Assembly (NCBI RefSeq): GCF_012932915.1 | Contig: NZ_VCQU01000002.1 | Location: 661,680 to 725,679 of the forward strand | Source of the DNA: Antrihabitans stalactiti | GTDB taxonomy: Bacteria; Actinomycetota; Actinomycetes; Mycobacteriales; Mycobacteriaceae | Reading direction: 5' to 3' | DNA length: 64,000 nucleotides | In this document: positions 17,791 through 25,497 of the stretch, piece after piece | Position numbering within the stretch: the stretch's first letter is position 1 | How the letters are laid out: every line of letters begins with the position of its first letter | The notes under the pieces: model-generated | Told to the model about the DNA's origin: nothing | Seen by the model: only the letters and a program-made list of their open reading frames with translations | The model's database searches: none | Made by a program: the position numbers and the translations under genes

Positions 17791-18534
17791 CTAGCGGTCG
17801 CGAAGGTCCGCGGCGCGCTCCCGAGCAGCTTCGGCGAGCTCGGCGCCTCTGGTCTTTGCGGCATCGGCGAGGACCGGACCGCGTTCGCGAGCGATATCGG
17901 CGAGTTCGGCGCCCTTGCTCTTGGCGGCTTCGGCCAACACCGGTCCGCGTTCGCGAGCAATGTCGGCCAGTTCGGCACCGCGATGCTGCGCAACGTCGGC
18001 AAGCGAACGCCCGCGCTCGGCTGCGATGTGCAGACCGTGGCTGACCTTTTCGCCCACCGCGTGGTCGGAGGAGCTTTCTCCGATAGGCAGCGCAGCAGAC
18101 ACAGCAGCGGCGGCCGCTGCTGCGGCCTTCCTGCCGCGCCAGCCGAGGGACGGCTTACCTTCGGTGTCGACGGACGCAATCATCAAGCCGCCGAGCAGGC
18201 TGAGGCCGGTCAAGAACTCGGTCCGCTCTTGGGCCTTGCGGTCCGGATCGGTCTCGGTCCAGAAGGCGTGCTGGCCGAGCTGGCCTGGAAGTAGCGTTCC
18301 CGCAAGGACAACCGATGCCAGCCGCGGCACCCGTCCGGATGCCAGGAGTGCGCCACCGGCGATTTGAGCTGCGGCGTTCGCGCGGATGATGGTCTCGGCG
18401 TCGGCCTGGACACCGGACTTCTCGAGCATCGGCCTCGCGGCGTCCGCGTTCAGTTTGGTGTTTCTCAGTGCGTCGACGCCCTTGGCGATGAAGATGGTCG
18501 ACAGGAGTGGTCGGGCAATTCTGCGAATCAGCAT
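17791..18534 (-). CDS. DoxX-family membrane protein with an 11-residue-repeat tail
   Basis: 247 residues starting MLIRRIARPLLSTIFIAKGVDALR, the start of DoxX/SURF4-like membrane proteins. Helices lie at about 10-25, 55-85 and 107-122. After residue 165 the protein becomes a highly regular amphipathic helix built of 11-residue units of the form LADIARERGPV / LAEAAKSKGAE (at least six units, about 178-243). Such 11-mer helices in other proteins lie along membranes or lipid droplets; that function here is inference. The frame is open far upstream on the same strand, but that part is antisense to the LigD-like gene. Divergent from it by 48 bases. Confidence 0.82.
   Translation of the reverse strand: MLIRRIARPLLSTIFIAKGVDALRNTKLNADAARPMLEKSGVQADAETIIRANAAAQIAGGALLASGRVPRLASVVLAGTLLPGQLGQHAFWTETDPDRKAQERTEFLTGLSLLGGLMIASVDTEGKPSLGWRGRKAAAAAAAAVSAALPIGESSSDHAVGEKVSHGLHIAAERGRSLADVAQHRGAELADIARERGPVLAEAAKSKGAELADIARERGPVLADAAKTRGAELAEAARERAADLRDR
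17806..18036 (-). repeat. 33/66-base internal repeats encoding 11-residue units
   Basis: The 3' part of the DoxX gene is built of 33-base units. Pairs of units (66 bases) are nearly identical, encoding ELADIARERGPVLA twice in succession. The pattern should be visible as parallel diagonals in a self dot plot. Confidence 0.8.
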
Positions 18535-18569
18535 GCTTCGAGAGTTCCCAGCCGCCCAGATTCGAAACG

Positions 18570-18575
18570 TAAGGT
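18570..18575 (+). promoter_or_regulatory. -10 box for the LigD-polymerase-like gene (leaderless)
   Basis: TAAGGT, then 7 bases, then the ATG at 18583. There is no ribosome-binding site. Confidence 0.55.
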
Positions 18576-18582
18576 TGCGTGC

Positions 18583-19560
18583 ATGGCGACCAGCAAGAGC
18601 AAGTCTCCTGCGATCGAACTCGAAGTCGGCGACCGCACGGTCCGGATTTCCAATCCCGACCGGGTTTATTTCCCTGCGACGGGTGCGACGAAGCTGGATC
18701 TGGCGAATTACTACATCAGCGTCGGCGACGGCATCGTCCGGGCGCTGCGCGAGCGTCCGTGCATGCTGCACCGGTTTCCAGATGGCCTTGCCGGCGAGAA
18801 GGTGCACCAGAAGCGGTTGCCGCACGGTGCGCCGGACTGGGTGCAGACGGTCCGTGTCCACTTTCCGCGCTACAACCGGAATGCGGACGAACTGTGCGTC
18901 ACGCACATCGCCGATGTGGTGTGGGCGGTGCAGATGTCGACTGTGGAATTCCACCCGTGGAACAGTCGGCGCGCTGACGTCGAGCGACCCGACGAATGGC
19001 GTATCGACCTCGACCCGATGCCCGATTGCGGTTTCGACCGCGTGCAGCGCGTGGCAGGGGTGGCGCATGAAGTGCTCGATGAACTCGGCGCCGTCGGCTG
19101 GCCGAAGACATCGGGCGGCAAGGGCATGCACATCTACGTCCGCATCCGGCCGGACTGGAGTTTCGGCGATGTCCGAAGGGCCGCACTGGCATTCGCGCGC
19201 GAGGTCGAGCGTCGGGCACCAGACGACGTGACCACCACGTGGTGGCGCAAAGACCGTGACCCAGCCAAGTTGTTCGTCGATTACAACCAGAACGCCCGCG
19301 ATCACACCATCGCCAGCGCGTATTCGGTCCGCGGTGTTCCCGATGCGACCGTGTCCACGCCCATTGCGTGGGACGAGGTCGACGACGTGAATCCGCACGA
19401 CTTCACGATCGCTACGGTGCCAGCGAGATTCGCCGAACTCGGCGACCTGCACGCCGGCATCGACGACGCGGTGTTCTCGATCGAACCGCTTCTCGAATGG
19501 GCCGAACGCGACGAGCACGACGGCGCCGCCGATCCCGGTGGAACCGACCTGGACGACTGA
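18583..19560 (+). CDS. LigD-type polymerase-domain protein (archaeo-eukaryotic primase fold)
   Basis: 325 residues, consisting of a stand-alone LigD polymerase domain without ligase or nuclease modules. Motifs: VRISNPDRVYFPATGATKLDLANYY, RPCMLHRFPDG, the metal-binding DxD in WRIDLDPMP, KTSGGKGMHIYVRI and the C-terminal YNQNARDHTIASAYSVR. It resembles mycobacterial Rv3730c-type proteins. These add nucleotides during end joining or gap filling. It is followed 3 bases later by a photolyase gene, suggesting a two-gene repair operon. Confidence 0.88.
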   Translation: MATSKSKSPAIELEVGDRTVRISNPDRVYFPATGATKLDLANYYISVGDGIVRALRERPCMLHRFPDGLAGEKVHQKRLPHGAPDWVQTVRVHFPRYNRNADELCVTHIADVVWAVQMSTVEFHPWNSRRADVERPDEWRIDLDPMPDCGFDRVQRVAGVAHEVLDELGAVGWPKTSGGKGMHIYVRIRPDWSFGDVRRAALAFAREVERRAPDDVTTTWWRKDRDPAKLFVDYNQNARDHTIASAYSVRGVPDATVSTPIAWDEVDDVNPHDFTIATVPARFAELGDLHAGIDDAVFSIEPLLEWAERDEHDGAADPGGTDLDD

Positions 19561-19563
19561 AGG

Positions 19564-20922
19564 ATGGCTGTGAAACGTAGCGCGATCGTGTGGTTTCGGC
19601 GCGACCTCCGCCTTGGTGATCTCCCGACCCTGCTGAGCGCTGCCGATGCGGCGGACCACTGCCTGGCATTGTTCGTCCTCGACGAGAAGTTGCTTGGACC
19701 ATCGGGTCCGGCGCGGCGGACGTATCTGTACCGCTGCCTGCGAGCGCTCGATGAGCAGCTCGGCGGGCGGCTGCTGGTCGTGAAAGGCGACCCCGTCGAC
19801 GTCTTGCCGAAAGTCGCGTCGTCGATCGACGCCGAGACGGTCCACATCAGCGCCGACTACGGACCGTACGGCACCCGACGGGACACCGAGGTCGGCGAGG
19901 CGCTCGGCTCGGTCGAACTCGTCGCGACAGGGTCGCCGTATGCCGTCGCGCCCGGTCGAATTCGCAAATCCGACGACACACCGTACAAAGTCTTCACACC
20001 GTTTCGGCGCGCGTGGTACGAGCACGGGTGGCGCGCTCCGGCGCAGACCGATGCGAAGACGGTCCGTTGGCTCGAGCCCGACCTGCCCGACCGCATCGCT
20101 ATTCCCGACGACGAAGACCTCGGCGAGACAACGCTGCCAGCAGCGGGCGAGGCCGCCGCGCTCGCACGGTGGAAGGAGTTTCTCGCCGAGGATCTCGGAC
20201 AATACGACGACGCACGCAACCGCCCGGACCTCGATGCCAGTAGCCGGTTGTCACCATTTCTGAAGTTCGGTTGCGTGCACCCGCGGACGTTGCTCGCCGA
20301 CCTTCGTGGCGACGAGCCGAGCACGGCGACACTGCGAAGCGAACTCGCGTGGCGCGATTTCTACGCCGATGTTCTGCACAACCGACCGGATACCGCCAGG
20401 AAAAACTTCGACCGGCGATTCGATCGGATCGAGTACGCCAGCGGACGAGAAGCCGACGAAAATTTCGCGGCGTGGTGTGAGGGTCGCACCGGCTTCCCGA
20501 TCGTGGACGCCGGCATGCGCCAGTTGCTCGGTGAAGGGTGGATGCACAACCGCGTCCGCATGATCACCGCGTCCTTTCTCACCAAGGATCTCCACTTGCC
20601 GTGGTGGTGGGGCGCACGTCATTTCATGAGGCACCTCGTCGACGGTGACCTTGCGTCCAACCAGCACGGCTGGCAATGGACTGCGGGGTCCGGCACCGAT
20701 GCCTCGCCGTATTTTCGCGTCTTCAACCCGACAACCCAGGGCGAGAAGTTCGATCCCAACGGCGACTACGTTCGGCGCTGGGTGCCGGAACTCGCCGGGG
20801 TCGCGGGAAAAGCGGTCCACACGTTGAAGGATTCGCGACCGGACGACTACCCGGAGCCGATCGTCGACCACGCGCATGAGCGGGTGGACGCATTGCGCCG
20901 TTACGATGACATCAAGGCGTAG
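19564..20922 (+). CDS. phr: Deoxyribodipyrimidine (CPD) photolyase
   Basis: 452 residues. N-terminal antenna-binding Rossmann domain (AIVWFRRDLRLGDLPTLL) and C-terminal FAD domain with SRLSPFLKFGCVHPRTL, ELAWRDFYADVL, GRTGFPIVDAGMRQL, WMHNRVRMITASFL and the DLASNQHGWQWTAGSGTDASPY region expected of class I CPD photolyases. It repairs UV-induced cyclobutane pyrimidine dimers using light. The conserved tryptophans needed for electron transfer appear to be present. Co-transcribed with the LigD-like gene. A palindrome overlaps its stop codon. Confidence 0.95.
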   Translation: MAVKRSAIVWFRRDLRLGDLPTLLSAADAADHCLALFVLDEKLLGPSGPARRTYLYRCLRALDEQLGGRLLVVKGDPVDVLPKVASSIDAETVHISADYGPYGTRRDTEVGEALGSVELVATGSPYAVAPGRIRKSDDTPYKVFTPFRRAWYEHGWRAPAQTDAKTVRWLEPDLPDRIAIPDDEDLGETTLPAAGEAAALARWKEFLAEDLGQYDDARNRPDLDASSRLSPFLKFGCVHPRTLLADLRGDEPSTATLRSELAWRDFYADVLHNRPDTARKNFDRRFDRIEYASGREADENFAAWCEGRTGFPIVDAGMRQLLGEGWMHNRVRMITASFLTKDLHLPWWWGARHFMRHLVDGDLASNQHGWQWTAGSGTDASPYFRVFNPTTQGEKFDPNGDYVRRWVPELAGVAGKAVHTLKDSRPDDYPEPIVDHAHERVDALRRYDDIKA

Positions 20923-20944
20923 ACAAATTGCCTATGTTTGTCTA
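20920..20944. promoter_or_regulatory. 25-base palindrome, candidate operator of the TetR gene
   Basis: TAGACAAA (20920-20927), 9 bases, TTTGTCTA (20937-20944): a perfect 8-base inverted repeat. It begins on the photolyase stop codon and lies 66 bases before the TetR-family gene, the usual place for an autoregulatory site. Confidence 0.55.
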
Positions 20945-21010
20945 GACGCAAGACATCAAGACGGGTAATGTCCACGTCACTCCCGAACGGAAAGAACTGC
21001 TGGACAGCCC

Positions 21011-21601
21011 ATGATTTCGCCGAAGATCCCGTACGTCACAGCCGCGCACAACCTGTTGCGCGAAACCGTTCTCAGCGCAGTCGACGAGCTCATCCGCCAC
21101 AACGGGTGGGCGGCAACGAGTATCGCGACCGTCGCGCAGGCCGCCGGAGTGAGCCGGCAGACGGTCTACAACGAGTTCGGCTCGCGCAGATCACTCGGCG
21201 ACGCATACATCCTGCATCGGTTGGACGAGCTGACCGCGGGAATCACGAAAGCGATGGAATCGGCAGAGACCGAGGTAGGGCTCCGCGCAGCGTTGGAACT
21301 GTTCTTCGACATGGCCGACGAGCCGTTGATTCAGACGATCCTGTCCGGCTGGTCGAACCAGGAGGATTTGATCGCGCTCATCCGGATGGCGAACGAGCGG
21401 GCGACTGCGCGGCTGGCCGAGCTGTTTCGAGCACGGCGACCCGGGCTGTCAGAGGAACAGGCCGTCGTCGTGTCGGACGCGGTGGCTCGAATCGCTTCGT
21501 CGCACGCGGTCGCGCCGACGCTGCCGAGGGAAGTCGCGATCGATCGGATCGTCCAATTGGTCGCGATGATCCTCACGGACGCGCCGATCTCGATCGGATG
21601 A
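21011..21601 (+). CDS. TetR-family transcriptional regulator (AlkX-like)
   Basis: 196 residues. The N-terminal TetR helix-turn-helix is clear (SIATVAQAAGVSRQTVYNEFGSRRSLGDAYILHRLDEL, about 38-75). The phrase AGVSRQTVYNEFGSR followed by an AY motif resembles the AlkX group that controls alkane hydroxylase or lipid genes in actinobacteria. No alkane gene lies nearby, so that link is only a family resemblance. The ligand domain is unassigned. It is convergent with the response regulator gene (4-base gap). A matching palindrome lies upstream. Confidence 0.85.
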   Translation: MISPKIPYVTAAHNLLRETVLSAVDELIRHNGWAATSIATVAQAAGVSRQTVYNEFGSRRSLGDAYILHRLDELTAGITKAMESAETEVGLRAALELFFDMADEPLIQTILSGWSNQEDLIALIRMANERATARLAELFRARRPGLSEEQAVVVSDAVARIASSHAVAPTLPREVAIDRIVQLVAMILTDAPISIG

Positions 21602-21605
21602 TGCG

Positions 21606-22268
21606 TCAGAGTTCGTCCGCCCGGACCAGACCGTCCTGAATCGCGCGGACCACTAGCGCGGCCTTGGTCGGCGCTGGTCGGCCGACGGCTGCGTACTTGG
21701 TCCGGATGCGGGCAAGGTGCGTGTCGATCGTTCGGACCGTGATGAACAGGCTCTTGGCTACCAACGCTTTCGATTCGGTCTGGAACCAGCTCAGCAGCAC
21801 TTCGCGTTCCCGTTGCGACAAGCGCGGCTGTGTTTGTGCGTCGTCGGCACTCATCGCCTTCGCCATGGTCGGGCTCAAATACGAGCGGTCCGTTGCAGCA
21901 GCTTCGATCGCTGCGACGAGGTGCGCGCGACCTTCTGCTTTCGACAGATACGTCACGACGCCGAGGTCCAGGCATGCGAGAACGAGCGATGAGTCGGTGT
22001 GCTGGGAGTAGATGATGACTCGATAGCCTCGCTCGCAGATGATGCGCACAGCCTCGAGATTCGGCGCTTGCCGGTCGAATTGGAGGTCGAGGATCACAAC
22101 GTCGATCGGCTGCGGTGCCACTGATTCGGCGATGAACTCCGCCGGTTCGGTGTAGGTCGCGACCAGCGATATCGGTGTCTCGGCGGCCTGACACCAGGCT
22201 TGGATGCCGTCGTGAATGACGGCGTGATCGTCGATGACCGCGATCCGCACAGCGTCGGTTTCCGGCAC
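21606..22268 (-). CDS. LuxR/NarL-family response regulator
   Basis: 220 residues. Receiver domain at 8-130, with DD near 14, phospho-acceptor Asp in VVILDLQFD, Ser/Thr in IIYSQH and Lys in YLSKAEG. A LuxR helix-turn-helix follows at about 148-210 (LSQREREVLLSWFQTESKALVAKSLFITVRTIDTHLARIRTKY). It is encoded 3 bases after the histidine kinase gene and is its cognate partner. The target genes are unknown; the divergent Rieske gene is a possible one. Confidence 0.93.
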   Translation of the reverse strand: MPETDAVRIAVIDDHAVIHDGIQAWCQAAETPISLVATYTEPAEFIAESVAPQPIDVVILDLQFDRQAPNLEAVRIICERGYRVIIYSQHTDSSLVLACLDLGVVTYLSKAEGRAHLVAAIEAAATDRSYLSPTMAKAMSADDAQTQPRLSQREREVLLSWFQTESKALVAKSLFITVRTIDTHLARIRTKYAAVGRPAPTKAALVVRAIQDGLVRADEL

Positions 22269-22271
22269 CGC

Positions 22272-24500
22272 TCAGGTCCTTTTCGAGAGCTCGGCAAGTG
22301 GATGACGGACCTTCAACCACGTTTCGTCAGCCAACGTGATCAGCTCGAACGCGGCGTCGCCGGGCAGCCTTTCCACGGCCCGAATTGCGTCCGCTCCGCA
22401 GTCGCAGACCACACTGATCGTCACGTCGGTCGCCGACGAAGCAACGACAATTCGAGCTCGCGACCGGCTGTCGGCCAGCAGCATGGACGGAGCGACGAGC
22501 AACTCGGTCCGCGCAGTCGCTGGGATGTCAGGCACGTCCGCCGCGATGTCGAACGTGATTGTGGCGCCATTGCTTTCGGCGATGTCGATGCTCGGTTGCA
22601 GTTCCTGCAGCAGCGGATGGTCGAAGCTCACGGATTGGGCGAAAAGTCGTCGCATGCGCGCGTCTTCGACACGCGCGGTCGCGCGAACCGCAGGGTCGAC
22701 GCTGGACAGTTGCGCCGACGCAAGACCGCGGAGCAGCGGCACGACAGCTTTCGACAGATCGTCGAAGCGGCGCCGGTAGTCCCGCTGCAGGGCATCCTCG
22801 ACTGCCTGTGCCGCAGCGAGCCGAGCACGATCGTTGGTCTCCGCGAGCGCGGTGCGCTCCGCTCGTCGAATCATGTCGGCCAATACGGTGATGAAGATCA
22901 ACAGACTGCCGCTGCCTGCAGCGCTGTACCCGAGCACTGCGAAACCGGCGCCCTCGACGGACCGCACGCTCGCGACGCCGAACGCCGCAATCCAGGAGGC
23001 GACCACCACCGCGAGCGATACAGGCAGCCGGCAGCGAAACGTCAGGGCCAGCAACGTCCAACTCGTACCCGCGATCAGTCGAACGGATTCGCCGAAGAGG
23101 CCTTGCAGCGGCGCGACCGCAAACACCAGTCCGATCACCAGCCAGGTCGCAACGGGTGGCCAACTGCGTCTGATGCCGTACGCGGCGAACAGAATGCCTG
23201 CGACGTTCGTCGCCATCAGCACTGGTAGCAACCACGTCGGCTCGGTGCCTGCCACGCCGGGTGGTGGCACCGAGAACAAGGCCATGAGACCGGCGGTCAT
23301 CACGACCCCGTACCCGAGCGCTCGCTGAATGCGCGCAATGCCCCCGGCGGGGTCGGCAATCGGGGCGGGGGCTGTCGACTCATCGGACCGCACGGGCCAC
23401 GTCATTCGGACGGCAGTTCCGCGTCCAGGCGCGGACGACACAGTCGCTGCACCGCCGATGTGCTGCAGCCGAGCGATGATCGAGTTGCGCACTCCGTGCC
23501 GTGCAGCGAATCGCTCACGGGCGGACGAGAACCCGATTCCGTCGTCGGAGATGGCGAGGGATCGGTCCTCGACGTGCACGACCACAGTTTGGGCGTTGGC
23601 ATGTCGTTCGACGTTGTTGAAGGCCTCCCGTGCCGCAGCAACGACGGTCCGTGCTGTCGCTTCGTCGAGTTCGAGGGATTTCGAGCCCGAGAATCGAACG
23701 GCGATCGGAAAGTCGACGACGAGCGTCGCCAGCTGCGCGACGAGATCGATCGTCGTGCCCGTGTCATCGAGCGGCACCAACTCCAGTGTTGCCAGATCGC
23801 GCTTCGCTTGGGCTGCGAGGCGGGCAGGATCCACCGCAACGCCCTGGCCGACCATTAGCAAAGTGGATGCGGCGGTGTCGTGCAGCAATGCCCACTGCTC
23901 GCGTTCGAACGACCGTCGCGCGAGCGACACCTGGCGAGCAACGTGGGCGCGGTTGCCTTCGGTCAGCGCTTCGTCGGCGAGCTGCGATGCCCGGCGGACC
24001 ATGCGGCCGATCCACACCGTCAGCCCCCACTCCGCGGCCAACACGAGTCCGTAGCCGAGCGCCAGGGTCGAATATCCGACCACTGACCAGCCAACGATCA
24101 ACGCCGCCAGAGTCGACGCGGTCACGGCGACGGTGACCGAGGTTCGGGCAACGAGGCCGACCGAGATGATCATCGCCACTGCGACGCTGCCACTTCCGGC
24201 TGTGGCTGGCACAACGCCGCCCTCTAGAAGAGACGGCGACCAGCAGATGTAGCCGACGGCAATTGCCATGTCCGCAATCAGCCAGACCGGGCCCGAACGG
24301 CGCGTGACCAACCGCGCCACGGACCAGACGACGAGCGTTGCGCTCAGCATCGGCCCTGCAGGCGCGGCCATCTGCCAGACGACGAGATCGACTGCGCCAG
24401 TGATCAATACGACGATGTGTCGTAGCCCGAATGCGATCAGTTCGACGAGCCTGCGTGCTTCTCGTGTGGTCAACGGACAGAACCGATCTGGCTGTCCCAT
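22272..24500 (-). CDS. Membrane histidine kinase with duplicated layout
   Basis: 742 residues from the ATG giving MGQPDRFCPLTTREARR. Order: first membrane block (about 20-165, five or six helices); dimerisation helix with EREQWALLHDTAAS (His207 is the likely phosphoacceptor); ATP-binding domain with N box EAFNNVERH (292-300), G1 ISDDGIGF and G2 APGRGTAV; second membrane block (about 395-545); then a cytosolic tail with a helix QRDYRRRFDDLSKAVVPLL and a domain lacking the N and G boxes. This looks like a tandem kinase whose second half has lost ATP binding. It forms an operon with the downstream response regulator. The upstream frame is open for 93 more codons, with no sign of conservation. 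Confidence 0.85.
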   Translation of the reverse strand: MGQPDRFCPLTTREARRLVELIAFGLRHIVVLITGAVDLVVWQMAAPAGPMLSATLVVWSVARLVTRRSGPVWLIADMAIAVGYICWSPSLLEGGVVPATAGSGSVAVAMIISVGLVARTSVTVAVTASTLAALIVGWSVVGYSTLALGYGLVLAAEWGLTVWIGRMVRRASQLADEALTEGNRAHVARQVSLARRSFEREQWALLHDTAASTLLMVGQGVAVDPARLAAQAKRDLATLELVPLDDTGTTIDLVAQLATLVVDFPIAVRFSGSKSLELDEATARTVVAAAREAFNNVERHANAQTVVVHVEDRSLAISDDGIGFSSARERFAARHGVRNSIIARLQHIGGAATVSSAPGRGTAVRMTWPVRSDESTAPAPIADPAGGIARIQRALGYGVVMTAGLMALFSVPPPGVAGTEPTWLLPVLMATNVAGILFAAYGIRRSWPPVATWLVIGLVFAVAPLQGLFGESVRLIAGTSWTLLALTFRCRLPVSLAVVVASWIAAFGVASVRSVEGAGFAVLGYSAAGSGSLLIFITVLADMIRRAERTALAETNDRARLAAAQAVEDALQRDYRRRFDDLSKAVVPLLRGLASAQLSSVDPAVRATARVEDARMRRLFAQSVSFDHPLLQELQPSIDIAESNGATITFDIAADVPDIPATARTELLVAPSMLLADSRSRARIVVASSATDVTISVVCDCGADAIRAVERLPGDAAFELITLADETWLKVRHPLAELSKRT

Positions 24501-24929
24501 TTGCGACTGTCGCGTAAACACCCGACATACACGAGCGCCGGCATCGTGCAGAGTATTTGCCGAGGCGCCGTGCGGTATGTCGCGTTTGCGAGGCGAGGGG
24601 TTTCGCAAACTGACGACATCCTCGGCCACCTCGATTCTGATTCCTTGCGACGCAGTTCGACGACGATCTTCCGCCCCCGACGTTGTGGGAACGTTACTTG
24701 GTGTGGCGCGTCGGGGCCGCACGGTCCGCGGGATCGGACGCAAGAATGAGGATCGACTGGGGGGAGTTGATCCATGCATCGCCGTCTGCCGATCGCAGCC
24801 GAGGCCATGCGCTGGTCGATGGACGGGTGATCAGCGCGGATCGATCCGAAGTGTCGCTTTCGTCCCCTTGTGCGACGTGCCGATCGGTGCCCTACTTGAT
24901 GTTGTAAGTGCTCGCAGAAAGGGAGGCCC
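24501..24929. other. Intergenic region with inverted repeat (24584-24610)
   Basis: 429 bases between the divergent kinase and Rieske genes. It holds one clear inverted repeat, GTTTGCGA (24584-24591) and TCGCAAAC (24603-24610), 11 bases apart, suitable as a dimeric regulator site. I see no convincing gene, RNA or strong promoter in the rest. Confidence 0.45.
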
Positions 24930-25475
24930 ATGCCCGAGCGAGAGCAGTCGCACATCGATAAGAACATCGATCGACGCACAGTGATGATTACCGGTGCGGG
25001 GGTTGCTGCCGCCGCATTCGTAGCCGTCGGTTCGAGAGCCGCGCCCAAAGCTTCCGCTACGCCCGCCGAACCCGGCCCGGCGCCCGTGCAGTGCTCGTCG
25101 GTTGCGCGGGTGATCGCGCAGACCACCGATATCCCCGTCGGGGGCGGCATGATTCTCGGCGATGTCGTCGTGACGCAACCTACGGCCGGCGACTTCCGAG
25201 CGTTCTGCGCAACGTGTACTCATGCGTTCTGCCATCTTTCGACCGTTGCCAACGGAACAATCGATTGCCATTGCCACGGCAGCAAGTTCTATCTGAACGG
25301 CAAGGTCGCGCACGGCCCGGCGTTCTTGTCGCTGGCGCCGCGGATGATTCGTGTCGACGGCGAGGCGCTGGTGCTCGAACCCGTTGTGCAGGGTTTGGAC
25401 ATACCGTGCCCAAGTCTGCCGAACGTGCTCCCGAACGAGCCCGAATGGGTGCCGACGATTCCGCCGCTGAGCTGA
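24930..25475 (+). CDS. Tat-exported Rieske [2Fe-2S] protein
   Basis: 181 residues, preceded by a strong ribosome-binding site (GAAAGGGAGG). The N-terminus has a twin-arginine signal (DRRTVMITGAGVAAAAFVA). A Rieske domain (about 55-155) binds a [2Fe-2S] cluster through CTH...CHCH (FCATCTHAFCHL and IDCHCHGSKFYLNGKVAHGPA). It is an electron carrier outside the membrane. It lacks the long form of cytochrome bc1 Rieske subunits and more resembles the small stand-alone actinobacterial Rieske proteins. The partner is unknown. The FtsX-like permease gene follows 22 bases later. Confidence 0.9.
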   Translation: MPEREQSHIDKNIDRRTVMITGAGVAAAAFVAVGSRAAPKASATPAEPGPAPVQCSSVARVIAQTTDIPVGGGMILGDVVVTQPTAGDFRAFCATCTHAFCHLSTVANGTIDCHCHGSKFYLNGKVAHGPAFLSLAPRMIRVDGEALVLEPVVQGLDIPCPSLPNVLPNEPEWVPTIPPLS

Positions 25476-25497
25476 GACGAGCAGTGCGCAGCACGTC

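Noticed and set aside
18535..20202. Upstream extension of the DoxX frame to about 800 codons
   Set aside because: Everything upstream of 18534 is antisense to the LigD-like and photolyase genes; conserved DoxX sequence starts at MLIRR.
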